64,000 bases of DNA, from contig CAWDRV010000001.1 of NCBI GenBank assembly GCA_963804825.1, positions 620,001 through 684,000 on the forward strand. Direction: 5' to 3'. Made by a program: the position numbers and the translations under genes. Source of the DNA: JBKQVT01 sp963804825. GTDB taxonomy: Bacteria > Planctomycetota > Planctomycetia > Pirellulales > Thermoguttaceae. Every line of letters begins with the position of its first letter. Position 1 is the first letter of the stretch. The notes below the pieces were generated by a model. That model saw only the letters and a program-made list of their open reading frames with translations, was not told the origin of the DNA and made no database searches. This document shows, one piece after another, positions 9,042 through 17,788 of this stretch.

Positions 9042-10692
9042 ATGAAACGCACGGTCGTTGTTGTTCTGTGGATCGGGCTTGCCGGTTTCGCCAGCCTCGC
9101 CGGCGCCGCCGAGGAAAAATTGGCCGCAAGCCGCATCGCGTCGGTCGGATTGTTCAAGAACGGGTTGGCCGTCGTCCAGCGCACGCTCACCGTGGGAGGC
9201 CCCGGCGTCTATCGCGTCGAGGACGTGCCCGAGCCGATCCACGGCACCTTCTGGGTGGAAAGCGACGCGAGGATCACGACCCGGCTCAACCGCCGCGTCG
9301 TCGAGGTCCCGGCGCGTCAAGCCGGCGGCGGCAATTTCCAGGAGGAGCTGGCCGGCCGCGAGGTTGTCATCCATTTCAACGAGCAGGGGATTCCCCCGGT
9401 CAGCGGCACCGTCATGGAAATGGACCGGCCCCGCGGCAAAGACGCCTGGAACCGCGCTTACCAGCAGCCTAACTACGGCTACGATCCCTTTTATTCCAGT
9501 TTCGGCTCCAATCCGCAGCCGTCGGCGGCCCGCATGTTGGTGCTGACCAACGAGACCGGCCGCTGCTATGTCGATCCCGCGAAGATCGCCTATCTTCAGG
9601 CCAAGGGCGCCGGCCAAACCGTCAAGCGACGCAAGCCGGTGATGCTGTTCACCGTCGCCGACATGAAGGAGAAGACCGCCACGATCTCGATCAGCTACTT
9701 GGCCAAGGGAATGGCCTGGGCCCCGAGCTATCGCGTGGACATCTCCGACCCGAAGACTCTGATGCTGCGGCAGGAGGCCGTCATCAAGAACGAGTTGGAG
9801 TCGATCGAGGGGGCCCGGATCAGTCTGATTTCCGGCTTTCCCAACGTTCAGTTCGCCAACGTCACTTCGCCGCTGTCGCTGGGCACGACCTGGAGCAGCT
9901 TCTTCCAGCAACTCAACCAGCGATATGCGCCGGGGCATTCAAGCATGAGTAACACGGTCTCCCAACAGGCGGTGTCCTACAATCCGGCGGGCGACACGGA
10001 CCTGTCGGCCACTCCCGCGGGCGAAGGCGTGGACCTGCACTACCAGGACATCGGCCCGCAGACCCTCGACGAGGGCGACTCGCTGGCCCTGGAGACCGCT
10101 TCCGGCAAGGCCGCGTACCAGCGGATCGTCGAGTGGATCGTGCCCGACACGCGCCGCGCCAACGGGCAATTTATCCAAGAATACGAGCGGCAGAATGATC
10201 CCGAGAAGTACCAGGACGCGGTTCTGGGACGCCGTCCGGTTCCGCAATCCGCTGAAATTCCCCATGACGACCGCCCCGGCGATGGTCGTCCGCGACGGCC
10301 GCTTCAACGGTCAGCAACTGAGCTGCTGGGTCAATTCCGGCGAAGAGACCACGCTGCACGTGACCCGCGCCTTGAGCATCCGCACGCGAAGCACGGAGAC
10401 CGAAGTCAAGGGCGCCCGCGAGACCGATTGGGTCGGTCAGCAGCGGTGCCGCGAAACGACCGTCCAGGGCGAACTGCTGGCGAACAACCACCGCAAGGAG
10501 CCGATCACGCTGGTGATCCGCCGCCGCTTCTCGGGCGAACTGGTCTCGGCCGACCAATCGCCCAAGCAGACGTTGTTGGAAGAGGGCGTCTACTCGATCA
10601 ACCAGCGCAACGAGCTTCTTTGGACCCTCACCCTCAAGCCGGGCGAAGAAACCAAGCTCACCTATACCTACACGGTCCTGGTTCCCTTTTGA
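9042..10692 (+). pseudogene. Exported DUF4139-like protein, frameshifted
   Basis: The N-terminus is a signal peptide (MKRTVVVVLWIGLAGFASLA, cleaved after AGA). SSVGLFKNGLAVVQRTL-like and VRFRNPLKFPMTTAPAMV segments follow, which are typical of the DUF4139 beta-rich exported family. The two parts are in different frames and join near 10215, where QNDPEKYQDAV should continue as WDAVRFRNP. A two-base loss or one-base gain explains it. The joined product would be about 550 residues and exported. Function is unknown. Palindromic repeats fill the leader. Confidence 0.75.
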
Positions 10693-10906
10693 TCCGGCAG
10701 CCACGTGTCTTCGCGTAGCGGCCGGCGACGCCACGTGGCGCAACTTGCCGGCCCCAGCGGACAACAAGCCACACCCGCCTGGGGGGGCGGTTTGCCCGGC
10801 GGCGAATCCCATCCAATAATTGTGGTCGGACGAAGGATCGGGAAACCGGTTTGCGGCGGCAAGGATGGAAGGCGTTCCACAATATCTTGTAGAAAGGATC
10901 CGTGTC

Positions 10907-11542
10907 ATGGGTAGCGCAAGTGAATCGACGGGCGGCCGTGGGATCGAGACGAACGAAGCAACGCTCGCCTCCATCGAAAAAAAGTTGATGAAGCACGAAC
11001 TCCAGCACCTCCGCGCGCATTGGTGGTGGCTCTTGGTCCTGGGCGTTCTGCTGGCCGTGTGCGGCACGGCCGCCATCGCCTTCCCGGTGGTCAGCACGTT
11101 GGCTGTCGTCGATGTTCTGGCGGTGATCCTCATGGTGGCCGGCGTCGCCACGATCATGGCCGCCTTCTGGGCCGGCAAGTGGAGCGGATTCCTCGTTCAC
11201 TTGCTCGTCGGACTCGTCTACGTGGCCGCCAGCCTGGTCATCTCCAAACAACCGTCGGTCGAAACGCTGCGACTGCTCACCATCTTCGCCGCCGTGTTGT
11301 TCATGGTGACGGGGGCATTCCGGGTCTTGGCCTCCTTCCTGGTCCGATTCCCACAGTGGGGCTGGGCGCTGCTGAACGGCTTGGTGACGTTTCTCGTCGG
11401 GTTCGTCATCTATCGGCAGTTGCCGTTCGGCGCCTACTGGGTGATCGGACTCCTGGTGGGCGTGGAAATGCTCTTCCACGGGTGGACCTGGATCATGTTG
11501 GCGATGGCCGTCCGCTCGCTGCCCAAGGGGCCGTGCTCGTAA
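10907..11542 (+). CDS. HdeD/DUF308-type membrane protein
   Basis: A 211-residue protein with a soluble N-terminal 45 residues and six hydrophobic helices, arranged as the repeated two-helix pairs of the HdeD (DUF308) family. The start is chosen for the AAAGGA ribosome-binding site just upstream; a longer frame lacks one. HdeD is linked to acid resistance in enterobacteria, but here the role is unknown. It appears to be a single-gene unit. Confidence 0.8.
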   Translation: MGSASESTGGRGIETNEATLASIEKKLMKHELQHLRAHWWWLLVLGVLLAVCGTAAIAFPVVSTLAVVDVLAVILMVAGVATIMAAFWAGKWSGFLVHLLVGLVYVAASLVISKQPSVETLRLLTIFAAVLFMVTGAFRVLASFLVRFPQWGWALLNGLVTFLVGFVIYRQLPFGAYWVIGLLVGVEMLFHGWTWIMLAMAVRSLPKGPCS

Positions 11543-11605
11543 GAGAAGGTCCTGAAATCGGGGACGAGAAAGCCGGCCTCTTGGCAACGTCACCACAAAA
11601 AGCTT

Positions 11606-11756
11606 CTCGCGCAGAGACGCAGAGACGCAAAGTCGCAGAGGCGCAAAGGAGTAAAGAAAAGGAAGAGGAGGTGATGGGTGAATCGACGGCGAGTGGGGCA
11701 ACCCAACCTTCCCCCCCTTCTTTTCCGTACCTTTGCGCCTCGGCGCCTTGGCGTGG
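11606..11756. repeat. CGCAGAGACGCAGAG inverted repeat region
   Basis: The left arm contains GCGCAGAGACGCAGAGACGC and the right arm the complementary CTTTGCGCCTCGGCGCCTTG, about 70 bases apart. A short further copy (CAGAGGCGCGGAGGCGCAAAG) lies at 27139-27159. This is another dispersed repeat family. It occupies much of the 490-base gap after the HdeD-like gene; no gene is seen in the rest of that gap. Confidence 0.7.
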
Positions 11757-12031
11757 AATCCATTTGCCCAAGGACCACGCCATAGCCTTGGTTGTCGTCG
11801 GTTTGGTTTCAACGGAATTCCCGGACACGTTCCGTGTCGATGAGGAGCGATATCCCCACTTTCTGGGGATTGCAAAATCCGCGCGTTTCTGGGAACAATA
11901 TCCGTGCTGCTGCGTCTAATAGTAGATGGGAGGAGGACGTGCTTGAATATTCTCAGATACTTTTGTCATAAATCTAACTCCCGGGTGTTCTTGGTTCCGC
12001 GTCTGATGACAAGAATCGGAGGGGGATCGCA

Positions 12032-13555
12032 ATGAGCAGGAAGTGCGTGGCGTCGATGGCGGCGGCGACGGTGATGGCGGTGGTTTGGACGCTTTTGGGG
12101 CCACCCGCCTTGGCCAAGGAATCGGTTCTCCGACTGAGCGTCAAGGACCAGAACGGCGTGCCGATCGGCAAGGCGACCGCGAGCGTGACGCAGTCGGGGA
12201 TGAAACCGATCAAGGTCGTCGGCGATGCCACGGGAGTGATCGACTTCGGCAAGCTCCAAGAGGGGACCTACTCCTTGGACGTTTCCGCCCCCGGCCATGC
12301 CTTGTATTCCGGCACGGTTCGCATTCCGACCGCCGACGCCCTCGTCGAGATTTCGCTTCCGCGGCAGCGAACGCTCAAAGTGACCGTCAACGCCGGCGGC
12401 AAGAAGTTGCCCAGCGGCAGCATCAACGTCTGTGTGATCCAAGCGGGCCGCCCGGGAGAACGCCAGGAACATTCCGGCAAGCCGAACTCCAAGGGAGTGG
12501 CGACTTGTGCGGGCCTGGTGGACGGTCCCGCCTGCCTGGTCGCGTTCTTCCACGACAGCATCATCTACTCCGAACACATCAAGATCGACGGCGACGGTCA
12601 GCAGAAGATCGAGCTCGTGCCGGGCGTCACGTTCGTCAAAGGCACGTTGCACGCCCCCAAAGTCTTGCCGATCAGCGCCATCCTGTTTGTGCATTCCGAT
12701 TCGAACACGCTCGGCGGCCTTATCCGATCGGGCCGGACTACGTTCAGCATCGCGATGCTGCCGGGACAATACGAGGCGTATGCAAAGTGCCAAGGGGCCT
12801 GTTATTCGCTGGGAAAGGTCGATATCGCCGCCAGTTCCCCCTCGGGCGGCCCGACCAAGCTGGACCTGACGCTGGACCTGGCCCGAACGCCGAAACCGCT
12901 CACCGAGTTGGCGGTCTTGGGCCTTGAGGACCGCTCCGCGACGCCCGTCACGCCAGCCGCCGGCGGGGGCAATCTCGCCGCCGAAGGCAACAGCGCCGCC
13001 GCAGGCACGAGCGACGCCACGCCGCCCTCGGGCTTCACCGGTGTCGCCGCCGATATCGCGAAGTTGGTCCCGGAGGCGACCTCCATAGCGGAAAGGGACT
13101 TCGCTCTGGTGTTTTACAGCGGCAAAGTGATGCGAGCATCCGATCTAGGACAAGCGTCGTTGACGTTCATGATCCTCGACATCCGGCCCCAGACCAAGAC
13201 CGACAAGGAGGCACGGGAGCAGTTCGAGCTGCTCCCCAACGACGAGCCGGGCTCGGTCGTGCTCAAGATTCGGGACGAAATCGGCCACCCGGTGGAGGTG
13301 CGCCACCATATCCACGTTTCCGTCCACCCGGCCACCATGATTCACGCCGATCGCATCACCGACTGCACCTGCCACCAGGTCAACGGCGACCAGTACGCCG
13401 GCACGGTGTCATACGAGGTCCCGAATCTCTATCGCGGCAAGTTCGACTACGTGGCCAAGCGGAGCGGCGGCAAATGGCAGATCACCGAACTGTCCATGTC
13501 GGCCTACAAGATCCATTTGGTCCGCGGCGAAGACGGAAAATGGGGCGCGAAGTGA
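12032..13555 (+). CDS. Exported protein with carboxypeptidase-regulatory-like domains
   Basis: A 507-residue protein with a signal peptide (hydrophobic stretch at residues 8-27, cleaved near ALA-KE). Beta-strand-rich segments follow (LRLSVKDQNGVPIGKATASV, SLDVSAPGHALYSGTV), as in carboxypeptidase-regulatory or CarboxypepD_reg-like Ig folds. A low-complexity Ala/Gly/Ser/Thr linker lies near residues 305-335, and a separate C-terminal domain has Cys residues in DCTCHQ. A weak promoter (TTGAAT, 18 bases, CATAAA) lies just upstream. I do not recognise the C-terminal domain. Probably periplasmic or cell-surface. Confidence 0.75.
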   Translation: MSRKCVASMAAATVMAVVWTLLGPPALAKESVLRLSVKDQNGVPIGKATASVTQSGMKPIKVVGDATGVIDFGKLQEGTYSLDVSAPGHALYSGTVRIPTADALVEISLPRQRTLKVTVNAGGKKLPSGSINVCVIQAGRPGERQEHSGKPNSKGVATCAGLVDGPACLVAFFHDSIIYSEHIKIDGDGQQKIELVPGVTFVKGTLHAPKVLPISAILFVHSDSNTLGGLIRSGRTTFSIAMLPGQYEAYAKCQGACYSLGKVDIAASSPSGGPTKLDLTLDLARTPKPLTELAVLGLEDRSATPVTPAAGGGNLAAEGNSAAAGTSDATPPSGFTGVAADIAKLVPEATSIAERDFALVFYSGKVMRASDLGQASLTFMILDIRPQTKTDKEAREQFELLPNDEPGSVVLKIRDEIGHPVEVRHHIHVSVHPATMIHADRITDCTCHQVNGDQYAGTVSYEVPNLYRGKFDYVAKRSGGKWQITELSMSAYKIHLVRGEDGKWGAK

Positions 13556-13610
13556 CGGCGCAGGCCCCGGGAAACCATCGCCGCGCCTTCCTCTGGTTAG
13601 ACGCTTGCGC

Positions 13611-13740
13611 AACCGTTCGCAGGTCGGCAAACAAGGAGAGGGAACCGCAGATAAACGCGGACGAACGCAGTGGATTGAGTCCATTTCCCTCTGCGTTAAT
13701 CTCCGTTAATCTGCGGTTTCTCCCCGGTCGCGCGAACGGT
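13611..13740. mobile_element. MITE-like element, AACCGTTCGC ends, copy 1
   Basis: A 130-bp element has perfect 10-bp terminal inverted repeats, AACCGTTCGC and GCGAACGGTT. The interior is a longer imperfect palindrome of the AACCGCAGATAAACGCGG type. A second copy in the opposite orientation lies at 14969-15100. It encodes nothing credible; short frames inside both copies translate similarly only because the repeats are related. Confidence 0.75.
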
Positions 13741-13755
13741 TACGATGCCTCTTGC

Positions 13756-13794
13756 AAAAATGAGGAAGCCCGCACATTGGAGGCGGGCTTCCTC
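13756..13794 (-). terminator. Intrinsic terminator of candidate small RNA
   Basis: On the minus strand a 12-bp perfect stem (GAGGAAGCCCGC with GCGGGCTTCCTC, 9-base loop) is followed by ATTTTTGC. The T run is present only on this strand, which fixes the direction. Confidence 0.85.
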
Positions 13795-13913
13795 GCATCC
13801 CGAGTTTGTCTGCGGAAGGGGCGTTACGCCGACCTCGGTTACCTGCTGCCCTTGCTAACCGTGGGCCAGCGGTGGAACCCGGTGTACCGGCTCTTCCTCG
13901 TGGTTGATCAACC
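13756..13913 (-). ncRNA. Candidate small RNA, about 158 nt
   Basis: On the minus strand a good promoter is followed by about 158 bases with no credible reading frame and then by a strong intrinsic terminator. The predicted transcript is structured. Visible hairpins are GTGGTTGATCAACCAC at the 5' end, CCGG-TACA-CCGG, CGGTTA...TAACCG and GGCG-TAA-CGCC. It lies between convergent genes and so is not a leader. I compared it with 6S, SRP, RNase P and tmRNA signatures and saw none. It is unidentified; the call rests on promoter, structure and terminator together. Confidence 0.65.
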
Positions 13914-13919
13914 ACCCCT

Positions 13920-13948
13920 AGTATATCACAAGATCAAAGAATCTGCAA
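13920..13948 (-). promoter_or_regulatory. Sigma-70-type promoter of candidate small RNA
   Basis: TTGCAG and TATACT are separated by 17 bases, and a TG one base before the -10 box gives an extended -10. The same hexamers and spacing occur at the promoter at 25153-25181. Confidence 0.75.
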
Positions 13949-14004
13949 CGATTTGACGCCCGCCGCAAAATATCCCTGCGGCTTGGGTCCCAAGCAGCCC
14001 CTGG

Positions 14005-14535
14005 TCACTTGCTCGCGTCCGAATCCTTGCGGTCCTTCTTGTGAGACCCTCTCTTCTCCAATTGCTGTTTCTGCTCGGGGGTCAGCACGTCCATGATCTT
14101 GGAACGGAACTCCTTGTAGACCGCGCCGTTCTGCTTCTTGGCCTCCTCCATCTTGGTCTTCTGCTCGGGGGTGAGCGTCACGGCGGCGTCGATCGCCTTC
14201 TTGGCTGCTTCCTGGGCCTTTTTGAGCGCCTCCTGAGCCTCCTTGACCGCTTGGTGAGCCTTGTAGGCCGCCTCCTTCCGGGCCTCCTTCTGCTCCGGAG
14301 TCAGAATGCTCTCCATCGTCTTCCGGAAATCCTGGAACTTCGGCTGGTACTCCTTCTTCAGCGCATCCAGCTTGGTCTTCTGATCGGCTGTCAGGTCCAG
14401 GCCCTTCAGGAAGGGGAAGGGCGGCGTCCAGCAACGCTTGCCCTTGTTCTCCGGGCCTTTTTCCTGCTGAGCCATCACGTTTCCAGCGACCAACAGCGAA
14501 ATAGCCAAGGCCAACGCAACACTCACGATTCTCAT
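14005..14535 (-). CDS. Spy/CpxP-like periplasmic helical protein
   Basis: A 176-residue exported protein with a clear signal peptide (MRIVSVALALAISLLVAGNVMA). A highly charged, almost wholly helical body follows with three LTPEQK or LTADQK repeats near residues 48, 78 and 120, which is the hallmark of Spy/CpxP-type proteins. A Lys/Ala-rich coiled segment lies between them. Such proteins act as periplasmic chaperones or metal sensors; which one applies here is unknown. It is flanked on each side by one copy of the AACCGTTCGC element. Confidence 0.75.
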   Translation of the reverse strand: MRIVSVALALAISLLVAGNVMAQQEKGPENKGKRCWTPPFPFLKGLDLTADQKTKLDALKKEYQPKFQDFRKTMESILTPEQKEARKEAAYKAHQAVKEAQEALKKAQEAAKKAIDAAVTLTPEQKTKMEEAKKQNGAVYKEFRSKIMDVLTPEQKQQLEKRGSHKKDRKDSDASK

Positions 14536-14968
14536 GACATGCTCCTATGCTTCCGGAAATTGGAAAATAACGACTCCGCGACCGCCGCTGCCCTGCGCGG
14601 CCGGACATCCGCGCGTGGATGCGGCGCAGACCCCGCCCATGGCTGCCGACAGCCCCGCACGGGCACCAGCCTGGCGGCCCGCCCGGCGCCGATCGCCGCT
14701 TCGTCGATCCCGGCGATGGGAACAAGGGTCTATTACGATAAACCCCAGTCGAGTCCGGCGGTTTCGCGGTTTCGCCATTTTGCCGATCGCTCGGCCCGAA
14801 GGGGCGGCCCGAAGGGGACAGCCCCTTTTTCGCCATCGCTCCCTGACCCCCCCGCACCCCCACTCCTCGGTGCCCCTCTCACCCAGCCGGAACGGAAAAG
14901 GAACGGAAAAGGGGATATCACGGATTCTTGTGGAATAGACAGCCAAAAATCAATGATATCCTGATTGT
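14536..14968. other. Gap without recognised gene
   Basis: No credible gene was found in this stretch. It contains a weak relative of the GGGGACTGTCCC family (AAGGGGACAGCCCCTTTTT near 14814) and a short tandem GGAACGGAAAA duplication near 14890. Confidence 0.5.
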
Positions 14969-15100
14969 AACCGTTCGCACGACCGGCGGAGAAACCGCGG
15001 ATGAACGCATATAAACGCTGACAAACATGGACTCAATCAACTGCGTTCATCCGCGTTCATCTGCGGTTCCCTCCCTTGATGTTCCGATCCGTGAACGGTT
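14969..15100. mobile_element. MITE-like element, AACCGTTCGC ends, copy 2
   Basis: The ends are AACCGTTCGC and GTGAACGGTT, with one mismatch. The length is 132 bp and the interior palindrome (ACCGCGGATGAACGC ... GCGTTCATCTGCGGT) matches copy 1 in inverted orientation. No clear target duplication is seen. Confidence 0.72.
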
Positions 15101-15112
15101 GCTCCCCGTTTC

Positions 15113-15943
15113 TCATTCGATCCGCCGGGCGATCCAACCGGCCAAGCGGCGCGCGTCGAACTTCGGCAGCGAAGACTTCGCGCCGGGCAGCCCGCCGGGA
15201 AACGCCGCCACGCGACACTTCTCCACGATGGCCATCTCCAACAACTCGACCAGATTGACCACGTCCGTCAGGTTGTAGAGGAGCAGCTTCTCCAGCGCCG
15301 CACGGTCGCCCCGCTCGTGGCGCCGCCAGAGCCGGACGGCCTCGAAACCGTCCACCCCGCGGATCGACGGCTCGCGGCCGATCCCAAGCGTCCTTTCCAC
15401 GGCCTTCAGCCCGCCGCGATAGCCCAAGGAAGCCAGCACGAACCGCAAGTCGATGTGGGCCTGGTCCAGCCGGGCCTCCGGAAAATGGACCCGAAGAAAC
15501 GGCACGTCGAATTGGCTGCCGTTGAAACTGACCAACAGCGGAAACTGCCGGACGTAGGCGGGAAACTGCTCCAGGTTGACGCCGCGGACGAACAGCGACA
15601 GCTCGCCGCCGCCGAAACCGCCGATCACCGTCACCGCGTCGCCCCACGGCGACAGCCCCGTCGTCTCGATGTCGAGGAACAGCGCCCGGTGGGCGAATTC
15701 CGGGCAAAGCCGCCACATCTCCCGCTGCGGAAGCAGCCGGCGAAAGAAATCCACGTCCGTCTCGTCCGCGGCCGCCTTGCACCGGCGGAGGACCGGCGCG
15801 CCTTGCCGATAGGCGCGCTCGGGCAGAAGGCCGGCTTCCGCCGCCGCGAGAAATCCGTCCCAGTCGAGAATCCCCCGCTGCCACAGGGCGCGTTCCCGGT
15901 GAGGGCCGATGCCGGGCAAGTGGAGAAAGGTGTGGCGGAGCAT
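15113..15943 (-). CDS. DEDD-type exonuclease (RNase H-like, YprB-type)
   Basis: A protein of about 276 residues. An N-terminal helix-hairpin-like segment (LHLPGIGPHRERALWQRGI) is followed by an exonuclease fold. Motif I is FLDIETTGLSPWGD, motif II is VSFNGSQFDVPFL and motif III is YNLTDVVNL. These acidic residues bind two metals in 3'-5' exonucleases, and the set matches the YprB ribonuclease-H-like family. The start at MLRHTF is preferred because it matches the domain; an in-frame start 93 bases upstream is possible. The nucleic-acid target is unknown. Confidence 0.82.
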   Translation of the reverse strand: MLRHTFLHLPGIGPHRERALWQRGILDWDGFLAAAEAGLLPERAYRQGAPVLRRCKAAADETDVDFFRRLLPQREMWRLCPEFAHRALFLDIETTGLSPWGDAVTVIGGFGGGELSLFVRGVNLEQFPAYVRQFPLLVSFNGSQFDVPFLRVHFPEARLDQAHIDLRFVLASLGYRGGLKAVERTLGIGREPSIRGVDGFEAVRLWRRHERGDRAALEKLLLYNLTDVVNLVELLEMAIVEKCRVAAFPGGLPGAKSSLPKFDARRLAGWIARRIE

Positions 15944-16179
15944 GACAGGGTTCACATTCCGTCTTGGGGCCGACTTGGCCGTTACCGCATGTTTGTCATC
16001 ATAACGCGATCCGTCTTTATGATAAAGCCGCGGCAACGCCTAGGACGCCTTCAGTTCCCCCCGCAGTTGCCATACCCTCGGCCGGCTTCGATATCGGCCG
16101 CTACTGGCGGGCCGCAAATGGGGGCGGTATACTACGGATTCTTCGATACCGCCGCTCCCCTCGGAAAGTAAGTATTGCC

Positions 16180-17783
16180 ATGCCGACGCTGAACTGGATT
16201 GGAAAAGAGGCAGTGGTGGATCACCATCGACGCGTCCCCACGCGACTGCTGGAATGTGACGCCGCGCTGTCGGTCGGCGATCCGGACGCCGAGAATCTGC
16301 TGGTCGAGGGGGACAATCTCGAAGCCCTCAAGGCGTTGTTGCCTCGGTATCGCGGCCAGGTGAAGTGCATTTATATCGACCCGCCGTACAACACCGGCAA
16401 CGAACATTGGGTTTACAACGACAACGTGAACGACCCGCGAATCCGCAAATGGCTGGGGGATGTTGTCGGCGCGGAGGCCGAAGATCTCTGTCGTCACGAC
16501 AAGTGGCTCTGCATGTTGTATCCGCGGGTTGCTTTGCTTCGTGAGTTTCTGCGGGATGACGGGGCCATATTCGTTAGCATCGACGACAACGAAGTCCACA
16601 ACCTGCGTCTCGTCCTCGACGAGGCGTTTGGTCCGCATAACTTCGTCGCCACGCTCGCGTGGCAAAAACGAGTGTCTCCCGCGAACAACGCAAAGCTTTT
16701 TAGCAGCGATCATGAGTACATTGAAGTTTACGCGCGGAGCCTCGCAAACTGGCGTCCGCACCGGCTGCCCCGCACGGAAACGCAGCTACGGAACTACCGG
16801 AATCCAGACAATGACCCACGCGGACCGTGGAACTCAGCGACGTACACTTGCAACAAGACTGCGGAGGAACGCCCCAACCTCTACCACGGAATCAAAAACC
16901 CTAATACCGGGGAGGTCGTTTGGCCAAAGAAGACCGCTGTTTGGAAGTATGACGCGGAGCGCCACGCCCAAAACGAACGGGACAATCTGGTATGGTGGGG
17001 GATTGACGGCCGCGCAAAATGCCGCGCATCAAGAAGCTCCTTACCGGCGCGCGTGACGTAGTTCCGCGGTCCGTTCTGCTTTATGACGACGTGGGACATA
17101 CGCAGGAGGCGAGGTCCGAACTCTTGGCGATTCTTGCAGACAATCCGTTTACCACCCCCAAGCCCACTCGGCTAATTCGCCGGATTCTTCAAATTGCCAC
17201 CGACAAAGACTCCCTGGTTCTTGATTCATTCGCCGGCAGCGGGACGACTGGCCACGCGGTCCTGGACCTAAACAAGAGGGACGGCGGCAATCGGCGATTC
17301 ATCTTGGTCGAGATGGAGACGGGTGTTTGCCGGCCGGTGACCGCACATCGCCTGACGCGCGTAATCGACGGTTATGGTGAGCGGCCAGCACTTGGAAGCG
17401 GGTTTCGCTACTGCCGCTTGGGGCGGCCCCTGTTGGACGCGAATGGGAAGATCAACAGCGATGTTCCGTTCGCCGATCTCGCCCGGTATGTGTTCTTATT
17501 GGAAACAGGCGTTCCGATGGCAAAGCGGCCTCGAAAGGGTTGCCCGCTGCTGGGCGTTCACGGCGGACGCGCCGTCTATTTGCTCTACAATGGCGTGTTG
17601 GGCGACAAACGCCCCGCGGGTGGCAATGTGCTGACGCGCGCCGTGCTGGACGCCCTGCCCCCGCATCCTGACGGGCTTGGCCCGCGTGTTATCTATGGCG
17701 AGGCATGCCGTCTGAGCCAGGCGACGCTCGACCGCGCAAGTGTCACGTTCCGTCACGTTCCCTATTCCCTGCGCGAGGGCTAG
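16180..17783 (+). pseudogene. mod: Type III restriction-modification methyltransferase (Mod), frameshifted
   Basis: A beta-class N6-adenine methyltransferase. The catalytic motif DPPYNTGNEHWVYNDN lies at residues 67-82, and the SAM-binding motif DSFAGSGTTGHAV lies in the C-terminal half. The order (DPPY before FxGxG) defines the class and fits Type III Mod subunits. Near 17017 the frame breaks at GCA AAA TGC; adding one A to the A4 run restores GRAKMPRIKKLLTG. The inferred length is about 534 residues. The restriction subunit starts 5 bp downstream. The shift is probably an error, but real inactivation would leave the pair non-functional. Confidence 0.85.
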
Positions 17784-17788
17784 GTTCC

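Noticed and set aside
13756..13913. Identification of the small RNA as 6S, SRP or tmRNA
   Set aside because: The large central bubble of 6S, the GGAA-capped SRP helix with AGCA and CAGG sides, and a tRNA-like end are all missing.
13684..15278. Two similar short reading frames (MDSIHCV... and MDSINCV...)
   Set aside because: They lie inside the two copies of the AACCGTTCGC element and resemble each other only because the repeats do; neither has a ribosome-binding site.
16980..17061. Phase variation of the Mod gene by slippage
   Set aside because: The tract at the break is only A4 and there is no tandem repeat; phase-variable mod genes usually carry long simple repeats.
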